Below, piece by piece: positions 26,556 through 34,035 of a stretch of DNA of 64,000 nt. How positions within the stretch are numbered: position 1 is the stretch's first letter; each line of letters begins with the position of its first letter. The translations under genes were made by a program, and so were the position numbers. The notes below the pieces were generated by a model. That model made no database searches, had not been told where the DNA came from, and saw nothing but the letters and a program-made list of their open reading frames with translations. Source of the stretch: Elusimicrobiota bacterium (GTDB lineage Bacteria > Elusimicrobiota > Elusimicrobia > Elusimicrobiales > UBA9959); contig JAAYVI010000017.1 in the NCBI GenBank assembly GCA_012517235.1, forward strand, positions 1 through 64,000, in the 5' to 3' direction.

Positions 26556-27162
26556 AGAAATATCCAAAGAACTATCTCTGTCTATAAACGAAGAACAGGC
26601 CGCAAAACTCGAATTTTTCGCCGATTTAATTTTACATAAAAACGAAGAGATAAATCTTATTTCAAGAAAAGACACGGAAAATATATGGACCCGCCACATA
26701 GGCGATTCCTTGGCTTTTTATCCTTTGTTGAAAAAATTGAATTTGCACAAAGAAGGGCTTAAAATAGCCGACATAGGAGCGGGAGGAGGATTTCCGTCTT
26801 TGCCTTTGGCCGTAATTCTTGAAAATTATTTTTTTTCTTTATACGAATCTTCTCTTAGAAAATACGAATTTTTAGTTTGGACCGCCATGGAACTTAAATT
26901 ATCTAACGTTTCGGTTTTTAGAAAAAGAATAGAGAAAAAAGACAGAGGGGAGTTCGATATTTGTCTTGAAAGAGCGGCTGGAGAACCTTTTGAAATAATA
27001 CCTTTATGCAAAAACTTATGCCGAAGCGGGGGAAACGCCGTAATATGGCAATATGAGAGAAATATCGCAAAAATAGAAAAGACAAATCCGCCGTACTTTA
27101 TATATAATTATTCTGTAGGCGGAGAAGCCGGAAAAGTTTTGCTTGTTTTTAGGAGGTCTTAA
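26539..27162 (+). CDS. rsmG: 16S rRNA (guanine527-N7)-methyltransferase RsmG
   Basis: SAM-dependent methyltransferase acting on G527 of 16S rRNA. The 207-residue protein has the N-terminal helical region KNEEINLISRKDTENIWTRHIGDSL and the SAM loop ADIGAGGGFPSLPLAV. This is a variant of the usual D-x-G-S/T-G-x-G-F-P-G. CLERAAGEP stands at the VxARA position. It follows mnmG with a 17-base overlap, the usual gidA-gidB arrangement. Confidence 0.93.
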   Translation: MKKEIEEISKELSLSINEEQAAKLEFFADLILHKNEEINLISRKDTENIWTRHIGDSLAFYPLLKKLNLHKEGLKIADIGAGGGFPSLPLAVILENYFFSLYESSLRKYEFLVWTAMELKLSNVSVFRKRIEKKDRGEFDICLERAAGEPFEIIPLCKNLCRSGGNAVIWQYERNIAKIEKTNPPYFIYNYSVGGEAGKVLLVFRRS

Positions 27163-27683
27163 TGCATGTTTTTAACTATTTTTTTACTCCTTTCGCCTTA
27201 ATATCGGTATTTTTTGCGATTTACTTTTCTTCTCCGGAACCGGCCGAGACAAAGATAACTTTGGGAATAATATTTTTTCTTTTCGCCGTAAACTTTTACA
27301 TATCCAAAAAAATATACAGTTTTTTCAGATATATGCAGAAAATAAGAATTGCTTTGGTGGTTTTCAATACTTTGGGCATATCCGCTATCTTTTATTTTCT
27401 ATCCGCTTATTGGGCTCCGATATGGCTTCTTTTCGTAATACCTCCGGCTGCGGCTTCTTTGTTTTTAAGAAAAATCGGTACTTTTCTTATTTCTTTTTTT
27501 TCGGCCTTATGCATGCTTGGGATATATATTTTGAGAAGTAAAATATTGGAAACAGAATTCTCGGTTCAGCTTTGGGCCATGGCATCATGTCATGCCTTAT
27601 TTATAATAATATTTTCGATGTTTATAAATTTTATGTCCGAAACTATGACCAGGATGAGAGATTCCTCGCGTCTTTCGTCTTAA
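27162..27683 (+). CDS. Predicted integral membrane protein, unknown
   Basis: A 173-residue protein made almost entirely of five or six hydrophobic helices, with short basic loops (KKIYSFFRYMQKIR, LFLRKIG) that fit inside-facing turns. It ends in a short hydrophilic tail (MTRMRDSSRLSS). The layout is reminiscent of the membrane sensor half of histidine kinases, but there is no kinase domain. It starts on the last base of rsmG and precedes the metalloprotease gene by 17 bases. I do not recognise the family. Confidence 0.65.
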   Translation: MHVFNYFFTPFALISVFFAIYFSSPEPAETKITLGIIFFLFAVNFYISKKIYSFFRYMQKIRIALVVFNTLGISAIFYFLSAYWAPIWLLFVIPPAAASLFLRKIGTFLISFFSALCMLGIYILRSKILETEFSVQLWAMASCHALFIIIFSMFINFMSETMTRMRDSSRLSS

Positions 27684-27700
27684 AGGAGAAAAAGTCCTGA

Positions 27701-28801
27701 ATGGACATACTTCACAAACTAAGAGTAATATTCTGGTTTTTGGTTGCGGGATTATGGGGACTTTTTTTATATCAATATATAAGCGAAGACCTTAACTCTC
27801 TTCCGAAAATAAAGCTTTCTCAAAATCCTTTTTATTCGTCCAAAACCAAAACCGCCGTGGAAAGGAAATATATTCCGCCAAAACCGCAAGAAACCGAAAC
27901 TCGCGCAAAAGAAATTCAAGAAACCTTTTCTCAAAAAATATCCTCTCAAACCGCCAGAATTTTAATCGACGCAAAAGATATAAAAGATATTCCGGACATG
28001 CACCTAAAAAATATACAAGAAGAACAAGTTTCGCCGAAAAGCTATTATAATAAGTCCGACACCCCGCAACCCATAGAAGGATTTGCCTTTGTTCAAACGG
28101 ATCATTTTTTTATTTACCAGGAAGGCGATACGGTAGACGAAAATATAGTAAAAGATTTGGAAAATCTTCACGGAAATATAATCTTGGACCTCATAGCTTT
28201 TTCTCCCTGGCAAAGAGAAAATAAAGTCCATATATATTTCTCCAAAAATCCCGCCACATATCAGAAATTAACCGGCAGACCGGCATGGTCCGGCGGCGCG
28301 GCAAATATGGCCGAGAAAAAAATTTATTTATACGAAAGCGAAGAAGCTTTCGGGATATTGGCGCACGAGTTGACTCATATCTATTTTGACAGTTTTTTTG
28401 AAAATTCTCCCAGCCCTCTCTGGCTAAGCGAAGGAATGGCCGTATACATACAAGTGGAAAGAGCGGGATCTTATCCGAGATGGCTTAAGGAAAATTTAGA
28501 ACTTTTAAAGAACGGGGGAGGATACAAAGTATCGGACATAGTAAAAATAGAAACTCTCGAAGGAGCCGACGATAAAAGCGTAAAACTTTGGTACGCGCAA
28601 AGCTACAGTTTAGTTTTATTTTTAATGAGAGCCAAAAGAGGAGACGCTTTCTATCAATTCTGCAAATATATAAAGCAAGGAGAAAATGTTTCGCTGGCTT
28701 TATATAAAGCATACGGTTCTCCTTATAATAAACTTTCTTCTCTGGAAGTCGTATGGCGTTACGATTTAAAAACAGGGAAACTTTCTCAGCTAAATCAATA
28801 A
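27701..28801 (+). CDS. Membrane-anchored peptidase MA-family metalloprotease
   Basis: A 366-residue protein with an N-terminal membrane anchor (residues about 9-26, IFWFLVAGLWGLFLYQYI). A hydrophilic, Lys/Glu-rich linker extends to about residue 125, and the gluzincin-like domain follows. The zinc motif is LAHELTHIYF, and the downstream Glu is in WLSEGMAVYIQ, the peptidase MA pattern. The catalytic domain should face the periplasm. Substrate unknown. It is the last gene before the mraZ promoter, so it may belong to the preceding operon. Confidence 0.8.
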   Translation: MDILHKLRVIFWFLVAGLWGLFLYQYISEDLNSLPKIKLSQNPFYSSKTKTAVERKYIPPKPQETETRAKEIQETFSQKISSQTARILIDAKDIKDIPDMHLKNIQEEQVSPKSYYNKSDTPQPIEGFAFVQTDHFFIYQEGDTVDENIVKDLENLHGNIILDLIAFSPWQRENKVHIYFSKNPATYQKLTGRPAWSGGAANMAEKKIYLYESEEAFGILAHELTHIYFDSFFENSPSPLWLSEGMAVYIQVERAGSYPRWLKENLELLKNGGGYKVSDIVKIETLEGADDKSVKLWYAQSYSLVLFLMRAKRGDAFYQFCKYIKQGENVSLALYKAYGSPYNKLSSLEVVWRYDLKTGKLSQLNQ

Positions 28802-28826
28802 AATATTGTATTCGTATATAATCAAA

Positions 28827-28850
28827 AATTTCAAAGAAATTATTTTATTT
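28827..28850 (+). terminator. Weak intrinsic terminator before mraZ
   Basis: AATTTC, a three-base loop and GAAATT form a six-pair AT-rich stem, followed by ATTTTATTTT. It lies between the metalloprotease stop and the mraZ promoter and could end the rpmH-to-protease transcript. The stem is weak. Confidence 0.35.
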
Positions 28851-28876
28851 TCCGTATCTATTTTACATACAAAGTC

Positions 28877-28905
28877 TTGACAAAAATCAAAATATGGTTT
28901 ATACT
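28877..28905 (+). promoter_or_regulatory. Consensus promoter for mraZ and the dcw cluster
   Basis: A perfect TTGACA (28877-28882), exactly 17 bases, then TATACT (28900-28905). This is the best match to a housekeeping sigma promoter in the window. The predicted start near 28912 lies immediately before the TGG repeat operator, placing the repeats in the transcribed leader. Confidence 0.85.
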
Positions 28906-28915
28906 TATTTCAATG

Positions 28916-28948
28916 TGGTGGAAAGTGGTTTAAAATGGTTTAAACTGG
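28916..28948 (+). promoter_or_regulatory. MraZ operator: four TGG repeats at 10-bp period
   Basis: TGG occurs at 28916, 28926, 28936 and 28946, an exact helical-turn spacing, with units TGGTGGAAAG, TGGTTTAAAA, TGGTTTAAAC and TGGATTAAGG. MraZ proteins bind direct repeats with a TGG core at 10-bp spacing ahead of their own gene. The repeats run from just after the predicted transcription start up to the mraZ ribosome-binding region, so bound MraZ would block its own operon. Confidence 0.8.
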
Positions 28949-28960
28949 ATTAAGGTGAAC

Positions 28961-29410
28961 ATGAGCGCTTTTTACGGAGAATATAAATTCGCGATGGATC
29001 CTAAAAACAGGATCTTTGTTCCCTCTAAATTTAGAGAAGCCCTAAAAGAAGAAAAGAAAGATTTTTTTATGATAACAAAAGGCATGGACAATTGCCTCTA
29101 TATGTTTCTTCCTTCGAAATGGGAAGATTTGATTAAAAATAATATGGAAATATTTAAATCCGAAAATAAAGAAGAAGAAAGGGCTTTTAAAAGATTTTTT
29201 TTCTCAAACGCTTACGACTGCAGATTGGACGAACAGGGAAGAATATTATTGGGACAAAGCCACAGAGAATATGCCGGACTAAAAAAAGAAATAATGATAA
29301 TAGGCGCCGGCAATAAGGCGGAAATATGGGATGCCTCCAGCTGGAAAAAATACGACGAAACAAAAATGAAAAAAGCCTTTGCAAAGTTTTCGAAAATTCT
29401 GGACATATGA
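28961..29410 (+). CDS. mraZ: Transcriptional regulator MraZ
   Basis: A 149-residue DNA-binding protein with two AbrB-like MraZ repeats, heading the division and cell-wall cluster. The first repeat shows FYGEYKFAMDPKNRIFVPSKFRE and the second CRLDEQGRILLGQSHREYAGL. ATG at 28961 gives the family-like N-terminus MSAFYGEY. A GTG at 28955 is also in frame but leaves no ribosome-binding site. The upstream 10-bp TGG repeats are its expected autoregulatory site. The stop overlaps rsmH (ATGA). Confidence 0.95.
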   Translation: MSAFYGEYKFAMDPKNRIFVPSKFREALKEEKKDFFMITKGMDNCLYMFLPSKWEDLIKNNMEIFKSENKEEERAFKRFFFSNAYDCRLDEQGRILLGQSHREYAGLKKEIMIIGAGNKAEIWDASSWKKYDETKMKKAFAKFSKILDI

Positions 29411-30297
29411 GCGCGGAATATAAGCACGAACCGGTTCTTTTGGAAGAGACGGTAAATCTTCTAATAACCGACTCGGAAGGTCTTTATGTGGACGCAACCG
29501 TAGGGATGGGCGGACATGCCTCAAAAATACTTTCAAAGCTCGGCAGACAGGGGAAACTTATAGGATTCGATTGGGATCCGGAAATGGTCAATATATCGAA
29601 AAACAACTTATCTTCATACGGGGATAAAGTCAAGATAATAGGATCTAACTTTTCCGCGATGGAAGAAGTTTTCAAAAGAGAAGGCATAATTAATATTTCG
29701 GGCATTTTATTCGACCTGGGAGTATCTTCTCTTCACTTCGACAAACCGCAAAGAGGATTTAGCTTTAAACACGAAGGACCTCTGGATATGAGAATAAATC
29801 CGGCCAATCCTCTGACTGCGCATACCATAATAAATAAATGGCCTTACGAACAAATAGAACATCTTATAAGGATATGCGGAGAAAGATTTTCTCATAAAAT
29901 AGCAAAGCACATATGCGAAAGAAGAGAAAAAAAAGAATTTGAAACTACTACCGAACTTAAGAATCTTATCGAAGAAATAATGCCCAGAACTTCCAGAAAA
30001 AGCAATCCGGCGACCAAAACTTTTTTGGCTTTAAGAGTGGCCGTAAACTACGAATTTGAAAATCTTACCAAGGGGATACAAAAAGCGGGACAATTTTTAG
30101 TACCGGGCGGCAGAATGGCCATAATAACTTTTCACTCTCTGGAAGACAGAATAGTAAAAGAAACTTTTTATTTTATGGCGAGAATGGGCGGATGGAAACT
30201 TATAACAAAAAAACCCATATCTCCCAACGAATCGGAAGTAAACGCCAATAACCGTTCCAGAAGCGCGAAACTGAGGGTGATAGAAAGGATAAAGTAA
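29407..30297 (+). CDS. rsmH: 16S rRNA (cytosine1402-N4)-methyltransferase RsmH
   Basis: MraW/RsmH methylates C1402 in the ribosomal P site. The 296-residue protein starts with the family hallmark EYKHEPVLLEETVNLL, then the SAM loop VDATVGMGGHASKIL. DLGVSSLHFDKPQRGFSFKHEGPLDMR and ITFHSLEDRIVKE follow. The track ORF begins 81 bases earlier inside mraZ; ATG at 29407 is chosen because of the ATGA coupling and the match to the family start. It is second in the dcw operon as usual. Confidence 0.97.
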   Translation: MSAEYKHEPVLLEETVNLLITDSEGLYVDATVGMGGHASKILSKLGRQGKLIGFDWDPEMVNISKNNLSSYGDKVKIIGSNFSAMEEVFKREGIINISGILFDLGVSSLHFDKPQRGFSFKHEGPLDMRINPANPLTAHTIINKWPYEQIEHLIRICGERFSHKIAKHICERREKKEFETTTELKNLIEEIMPRTSRKSNPATKTFLALRVAVNYEFENLTKGIQKAGQFLVPGGRMAIITFHSLEDRIVKETFYFMARMGGWKLITKKPISPNESEVNANNRSRSAKLRVIERIK

Positions 30298-30308
30298 AAG
30301 GAGGCATT

Positions 30309-30464
30309 ATGAAAAGTCTTAAATCGAAATTAGGATTAAACTTCATATCGAGAAAAACAAAACAAGCCATAAAGGATTTTAAAACCAGCATAAAGCCTAC
30401 CAGGGTCCTTTATCTTTGGGAAAAAAACAATTTGATGAAAATAGAAATGTTCTCGATGGAATAA
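30309..30464 (+). CDS. 51-residue basic protein of unknown function in the dcw cluster
   Basis: A small frame not in the supplied track, with a perfect AAGGAGG site 4 bases before ATG. It fills the gap between rsmH and ftsL, ending 3 bases before the ftsL ATG. The protein begins MKSLKSKLGLNFISRKTKQA and is rich in Lys, with no membrane helix or cysteines. It ends in a more hydrophobic stretch (VLYLWEKNNLMKIEMFSME). Strong initiation signals and exact packing support a real gene. I do not recognise a family. Confidence 0.75.
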   Translation: MKSLKSKLGLNFISRKTKQAIKDFKTSIKPTRVLYLWEKNNLMKIEMFSME

Positions 30465-30467
30465 AAA

Positions 30468-30797
30468 ATGAAAAGATCGGCCTATTTTCATAAGATTATA
30501 CTTCCCGTTCTCGCTCTCCTTTTCTGCGCGGTAACCTTAAACATATTCAGGGTAAAATTGGGTTATGCCATAGAAAGGACTAAAAAAGAAGCCGCCAAAC
30601 TTTCGATAGAAAACGACTATCTGGCGAAAAAAATAGCTCATGCGCGTTCTCCTAAAAATTTAGAAGTCTACGCCGCTTCGGCCGGCTTAAAATATCCGGA
30701 ACCGTACTCCATAGTAATAATAGACGCGCCTAAGGAAACTTACGAAAAGAAACGCGGATGGCTGTCCGCTCTATTTTCCAAAACAAATAAAAGTTGA
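30468..30797 (+). CDS. ftsL: FtsL-like cell division protein
   Basis: A 109-residue bitopic protein with a short basic N-terminus, one membrane helix (about residues 10-26, ILPVLALLFCAVTLNIF) and a periplasmic coiled-coil (YAIERTKKEAAKLSIENDYLAKKI). The next segment (ARSPKNLEVYAASAGLKYPEP) resembles the end of FtsL. Sequence similarity in this family is low. The call rests on topology and on its position between rsmH and ftsI, where FtsL is normally encoded. It would act in the FtsQLB complex that activates FtsWI. Confidence 0.8.
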   Translation: MKRSAYFHKIILPVLALLFCAVTLNIFRVKLGYAIERTKKEAAKLSIENDYLAKKIAHARSPKNLEVYAASAGLKYPEPYSIVIIDAPKETYEKKRGWLSALFSKTNKS

Positions 30798-30808
30798 TTA
30801 AAATTTAG

Positions 30809-32509
30809 ATGAATCTTAGTTTTCTTTCCAGGGCCAAACATATTTTTTTTATACTGATTTTTATAAGCGCGGCCGCTGGTTTTCGTTTATTTTGGCTTCA
30901 AATTATATCTCATGCGGAAATAAAAGACATCGGGGAAAAAGAATTTAAAAAAACGGTTAAAGAGACCTCGCCCAGAGGCAGGATTTACGACTGCTGCGGG
31001 GAAATATTGGCCGATTCCATAATAGTCTGGGATCTGGCGGTTATGAAAAAAGAAATGCAGTCTCCTTACTCTTTTTGCTCCGTTTTTTCGCAAATTTTAG
31101 GGAAATCGGAAAACGAATGTCTGCAAAAAATAAAAAAAGGTAAAAACTATATAAAAATAGAAAAATCTCTCGAAATGAGCGTTTATGAAAAACTTTCTCA
31201 AGCATTCAAAGAAAAATCCGTAAAAGGAATTTTATTCGAACCTCATCAAAAAAGAATATATCCTCAAGAAACGGCAAAAGAAGTCATAGGTTTGGCTAAC
31301 GAGGAAAAAGGATTGACCGCCGCCGAACTCGTATACGACGAAATACTTAAAGGCGCTTTAAAAAGAAAAGAAATAATAAAAGACAGACGCGGAGAAACCG
31401 TTTTTACTGAAAAAGAATTAGAAACTCAAAAACCTTCGGAAATTTTTCTTTCATTGGATTCTAAAATACAATTTTTCAGCGAAGAAGTATTAAAAAATTA
31501 TGTCGAAAAAAGCGCCGCGGATTTGGGGATAGGCATCGTTCAGGAAGTAAAAACGGGGAAAATAGCCGCAATGGCTTCCTGGCCCCAAAATCTTATCAAT
31601 TTAAACGGATTGGAATGGGTGTACGAACCGGGTTCTACTTTTAAGACAATAGTTTTATCGGCGGCTCTTGAAGAAAATGTTACGGACGAAAACGATTATT
31701 ATTACTGCGAAAACGGAGCGTGGAAATTTTCTCCCAAAATAACGATAAGAGACCACGAACCGGAAAAAAACTTGAAATTAAACGAGGTTTTTGAAAAATC
31801 TTCAAATATAGGATTTGCAAAAATAGGTTTGAAACTCGGAACCGAGAAACTTTATCTTTACTCCAAATCTTTCGGTTTTGGGTCCGCATACGGATTCGGA
31901 TTTCCAGGAGAATCCAAAGGTATATTAAAAGATCTAAAAAATTATAAGCAAATAGACACGGCCGTTTCTTCTTTCGGACACTCGATAGCGGCCACTCCCA
32001 TTCAAGTCATAAACGCTTATACGGCAATAGCCAACGGAGGAATTCTTTTAAAACCCTATTTGATAGAAAAAATAAAAAGCGAAGAAGAAGAAAAAACGTT
32101 TTCCAGAACGGAGATAAGAAAAGTCATATCCGCCGAAACCGCCAAAAGGGTAAAAAATCTCCTACTGGGAGTCGTAGACAGAGGGACGGGAAGAAATGCT
32201 TCGATAATCGGATATTCCGTAGCGGGCAAAACGGGAACATCTAACAAAATAGATCCTAAAACAGGCAAATATGTCGAGAAGAAAAATGTCACGTCTTTTT
32301 GCGGATTTTTTCCCGCATCGGACCCTCAGTATTCCATATTGGTAGTACTGGATAATCCTAAAAAATTTCACTACGGCGGAGAAACCGCCGCGCCGGCTTT
32401 TAAAGAAATAGCGAAAAGAATAATAAATCTGAAAAATATAAAGCCTGACAGGGATTTTAATTACAAACAAGCGCTTCAGACATCATACGGAAAAAATATA
32501 AGCGATTAG
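30809..32509 (+). CDS. ftsI: Penicillin-binding protein / FtsI transpeptidase
   Basis: Septal peptidoglycan transpeptidase (class B PBP). An N-terminal membrane anchor (residues about 10-30) precedes the dimerisation-domain motif SPRGRIYDCCGEILADS. Catalytic motifs are STFK (Ser276, Lys279), SSN in VFEKSSNIGFAKIG, and KTGTS near residue 475. At 566 residues there is no room for PASTA domains. Its genomic partners ftsL and ftsW lie in the same cluster. A TAA stop and a separate promoter precede murE. Confidence 0.95.
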   Translation: MNLSFLSRAKHIFFILIFISAAAGFRLFWLQIISHAEIKDIGEKEFKKTVKETSPRGRIYDCCGEILADSIIVWDLAVMKKEMQSPYSFCSVFSQILGKSENECLQKIKKGKNYIKIEKSLEMSVYEKLSQAFKEKSVKGILFEPHQKRIYPQETAKEVIGLANEEKGLTAAELVYDEILKGALKRKEIIKDRRGETVFTEKELETQKPSEIFLSLDSKIQFFSEEVLKNYVEKSAADLGIGIVQEVKTGKIAAMASWPQNLINLNGLEWVYEPGSTFKTIVLSAALEENVTDENDYYYCENGAWKFSPKITIRDHEPEKNLKLNEVFEKSSNIGFAKIGLKLGTEKLYLYSKSFGFGSAYGFGFPGESKGILKDLKNYKQIDTAVSSFGHSIAATPIQVINAYTAIANGGILLKPYLIEKIKSEEEEKTFSRTEIRKVISAETAKRVKNLLLGVVDRGTGRNASIIGYSVAGKTGTSNKIDPKTGKYVEKKNVTSFCGFFPASDPQYSILVVLDNPKKFHYGGETAAPAFKEIAKRIINLKNIKPDRDFNYKQALQTSYGKNISD

Positions 32510-32537
32510 ATTTTCTATCCTTAGCGTTTTATCTTAA

Positions 32538-32546
32538 TGATATAAT
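32538..32546 (+). promoter_or_regulatory. Extended -10 promoter for murE, probably leaderless
   Basis: TGATATAAT at 32538-32546 is identical to the extended -10 before rpmH and ends 7 bases before the murE ATG at 32554. There is no credible -35 or Shine-Dalgarno. Transcription would start at the ATG itself, giving a leaderless murE mRNA and an internal promoter in the dcw cluster. Confidence 0.55.
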
Positions 32547-32553
32547 TTAAATT

Positions 32554-34035
32554 ATGAAATTAAAGAGGCTTTTTGACCCGGCGGATATGGATGCGACGGG
32601 ATATGAAAATTTGGAAATAAAAGGTTTGACAAGAGACTCTAAAGTCATAAAAGAAGGATTCTTATTTTTTGCTTCCAAAGGTATGTCGAAAGACGGAAAA
32701 GATTTTATAGACGAAGCCTTTAAAAAAGGCGCCGCGGCCGCCGTAATAGACAAAGAAATTAAAAATAAAATAGGGCCTTGCTTTTTGGCAAAAGATTTTG
32801 AAAAAACGGTAAATATTATTTCTAAAATTTTCTACGGAGATCCATCTTCTTTTTTATATTGCGCGGGTATAACCGGAACAAAAGGTAAAACCACAGTTTC
32901 TTATTTTTTGGAAAAAGCTTTTTTAGATTTTAAATTAAAACCGGCGGTAATAGGAACCGTAAATTATCGCGCTATGGGTAAAATAATATATCCGGCTCCC
33001 AACACTACGCCTTCAGAACCCCTGCTATCGGAAATTCTTCGCTCTTTCTTAGACATGGGATGCGCTTCTTGTATTATGGAAACATCCTCTCACGCTTTGG
33101 CTCTAAAAAGGACGGAAAATGTAAATTTTGACGCGGCTTTATTTACCAATCTTCAAAGCGACCATATGGATTTTCATAAAACAAGAAAAGATTACGCGCA
33201 AGCCAAAAGAAAACTTTTTAAGTCTTTATCGGAATCTTCCAAAAAAAACAAAATAGCCGTAATAAACGCCGACGACGAAGCGGCGGATCTTATGGCAAGC
33301 GCTTGTTCCGAAGATATAAAAATAATTTTTTACGGGACAAAAAAAGAAGGCGACATTCGCGCGGAAAACATCGTAGAAAAACCGGAAGCTTCTTATTTCG
33401 ATATAAAAATAGAAGGCAAAAAAACTGAAAGCGCGTCGTTAAAAATGATAGGAGAACATAATATATATAATTTCTTGGCGGCGGCTTCGCTTTTATACGC
33501 AAAAGGATTCGCCGTTTCCGAAATCATAGCGTCTTTGGGAAATTTTTCCCAGGTACCGGGAAGACTGGAAAAAATAGAATCGTCTTTGGGATTTTATATT
33601 TTTATAGATTACGCTCATACGGAACAGTCTTTGATAAGCGTGCTGAAAGCTCTTAGAAAATCCGGTCCCAAAAGAATTATAACGGTTTTCGGATGCGGAG
33701 GAAACAGAGATAAAAGCAAAAGAGCCCCTATGGGAAAAGCGGCATGCGAATTAAGCGATTTGGTTTTTATTACTTCGGACAATCCGAGGACTGAAAATCC
33801 TCAAAGTATAATAAAAGACATAGAAGAAGGCGTAAAAGACCGGTTTTCCAATTATTCTAAAGTAACCGACAGAAAAGAAGCAATATTTCAAGCGGTAAAA
33901 GAAGCTAAAAAGGGGGACTTTATCTTAATAGCCGGCAAAGGGCATGAAAACTATCAAATAATAGGAAATGAAAAAATAAAATTTGACGATAAAGAAACCG
34001 CCATGGAAGCAATGGACAAACAAGGAAAAATATGA
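32554..34035 (+). CDS. murE: UDP-N-acetylmuramoyl-tripeptide synthetase MurE
   Basis: Adds the third stem-peptide residue to UDP-MurNAc-L-Ala-D-Glu in the cytoplasm. The ATP loop is GITGTKGKTTVSYFLEKAF, with TPSEPLL and ETSSHALALKR following. The substrate-specificity motif reads DNPRTENP, the DNPR form associated with meso-diaminopimelate rather than lysine. Length is 493 residues. It overlaps murF by four bases. A leaderless-type promoter lies just upstream. Confidence 0.96.
   Translation: MKLKRLFDPADMDATGYENLEIKGLTRDSKVIKEGFLFFASKGMSKDGKDFIDEAFKKGAAAAVIDKEIKNKIGPCFLAKDFEKTVNIISKIFYGDPSSFLYCAGITGTKGKTTVSYFLEKAFLDFKLKPAVIGTVNYRAMGKIIYPAPNTTPSEPLLSEILRSFLDMGCASCIMETSSHALALKRTENVNFDAALFTNLQSDHMDFHKTRKDYAQAKRKLFKSLSESSKKNKIAVINADDEAADLMASACSEDIKIIFYGTKKEGDIRAENIVEKPEASYFDIKIEGKKTESASLKMIGEHNIYNFLAAASLLYAKGFAVSEIIASLGNFSQVPGRLEKIESSLGFYIFIDYAHTEQSLISVLKALRKSGPKRIITVFGCGGNRDKSKRAPMGKAACELSDLVFITSDNPRTENPQSIIKDIEEGVKDRFSNYSKVTDRKEAIFQAVKEAKKGDFILIAGKGHENYQIIGNEKIKFDDKETAMEAMDKQGKI

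Noticed and set aside
28916-28948. TGG repeats read as a CRISPR-like or satellite array
   Set aside because: The units are 10 bp with no spacers and lie precisely at the mraZ promoter, so they are explained as the MraZ operator.
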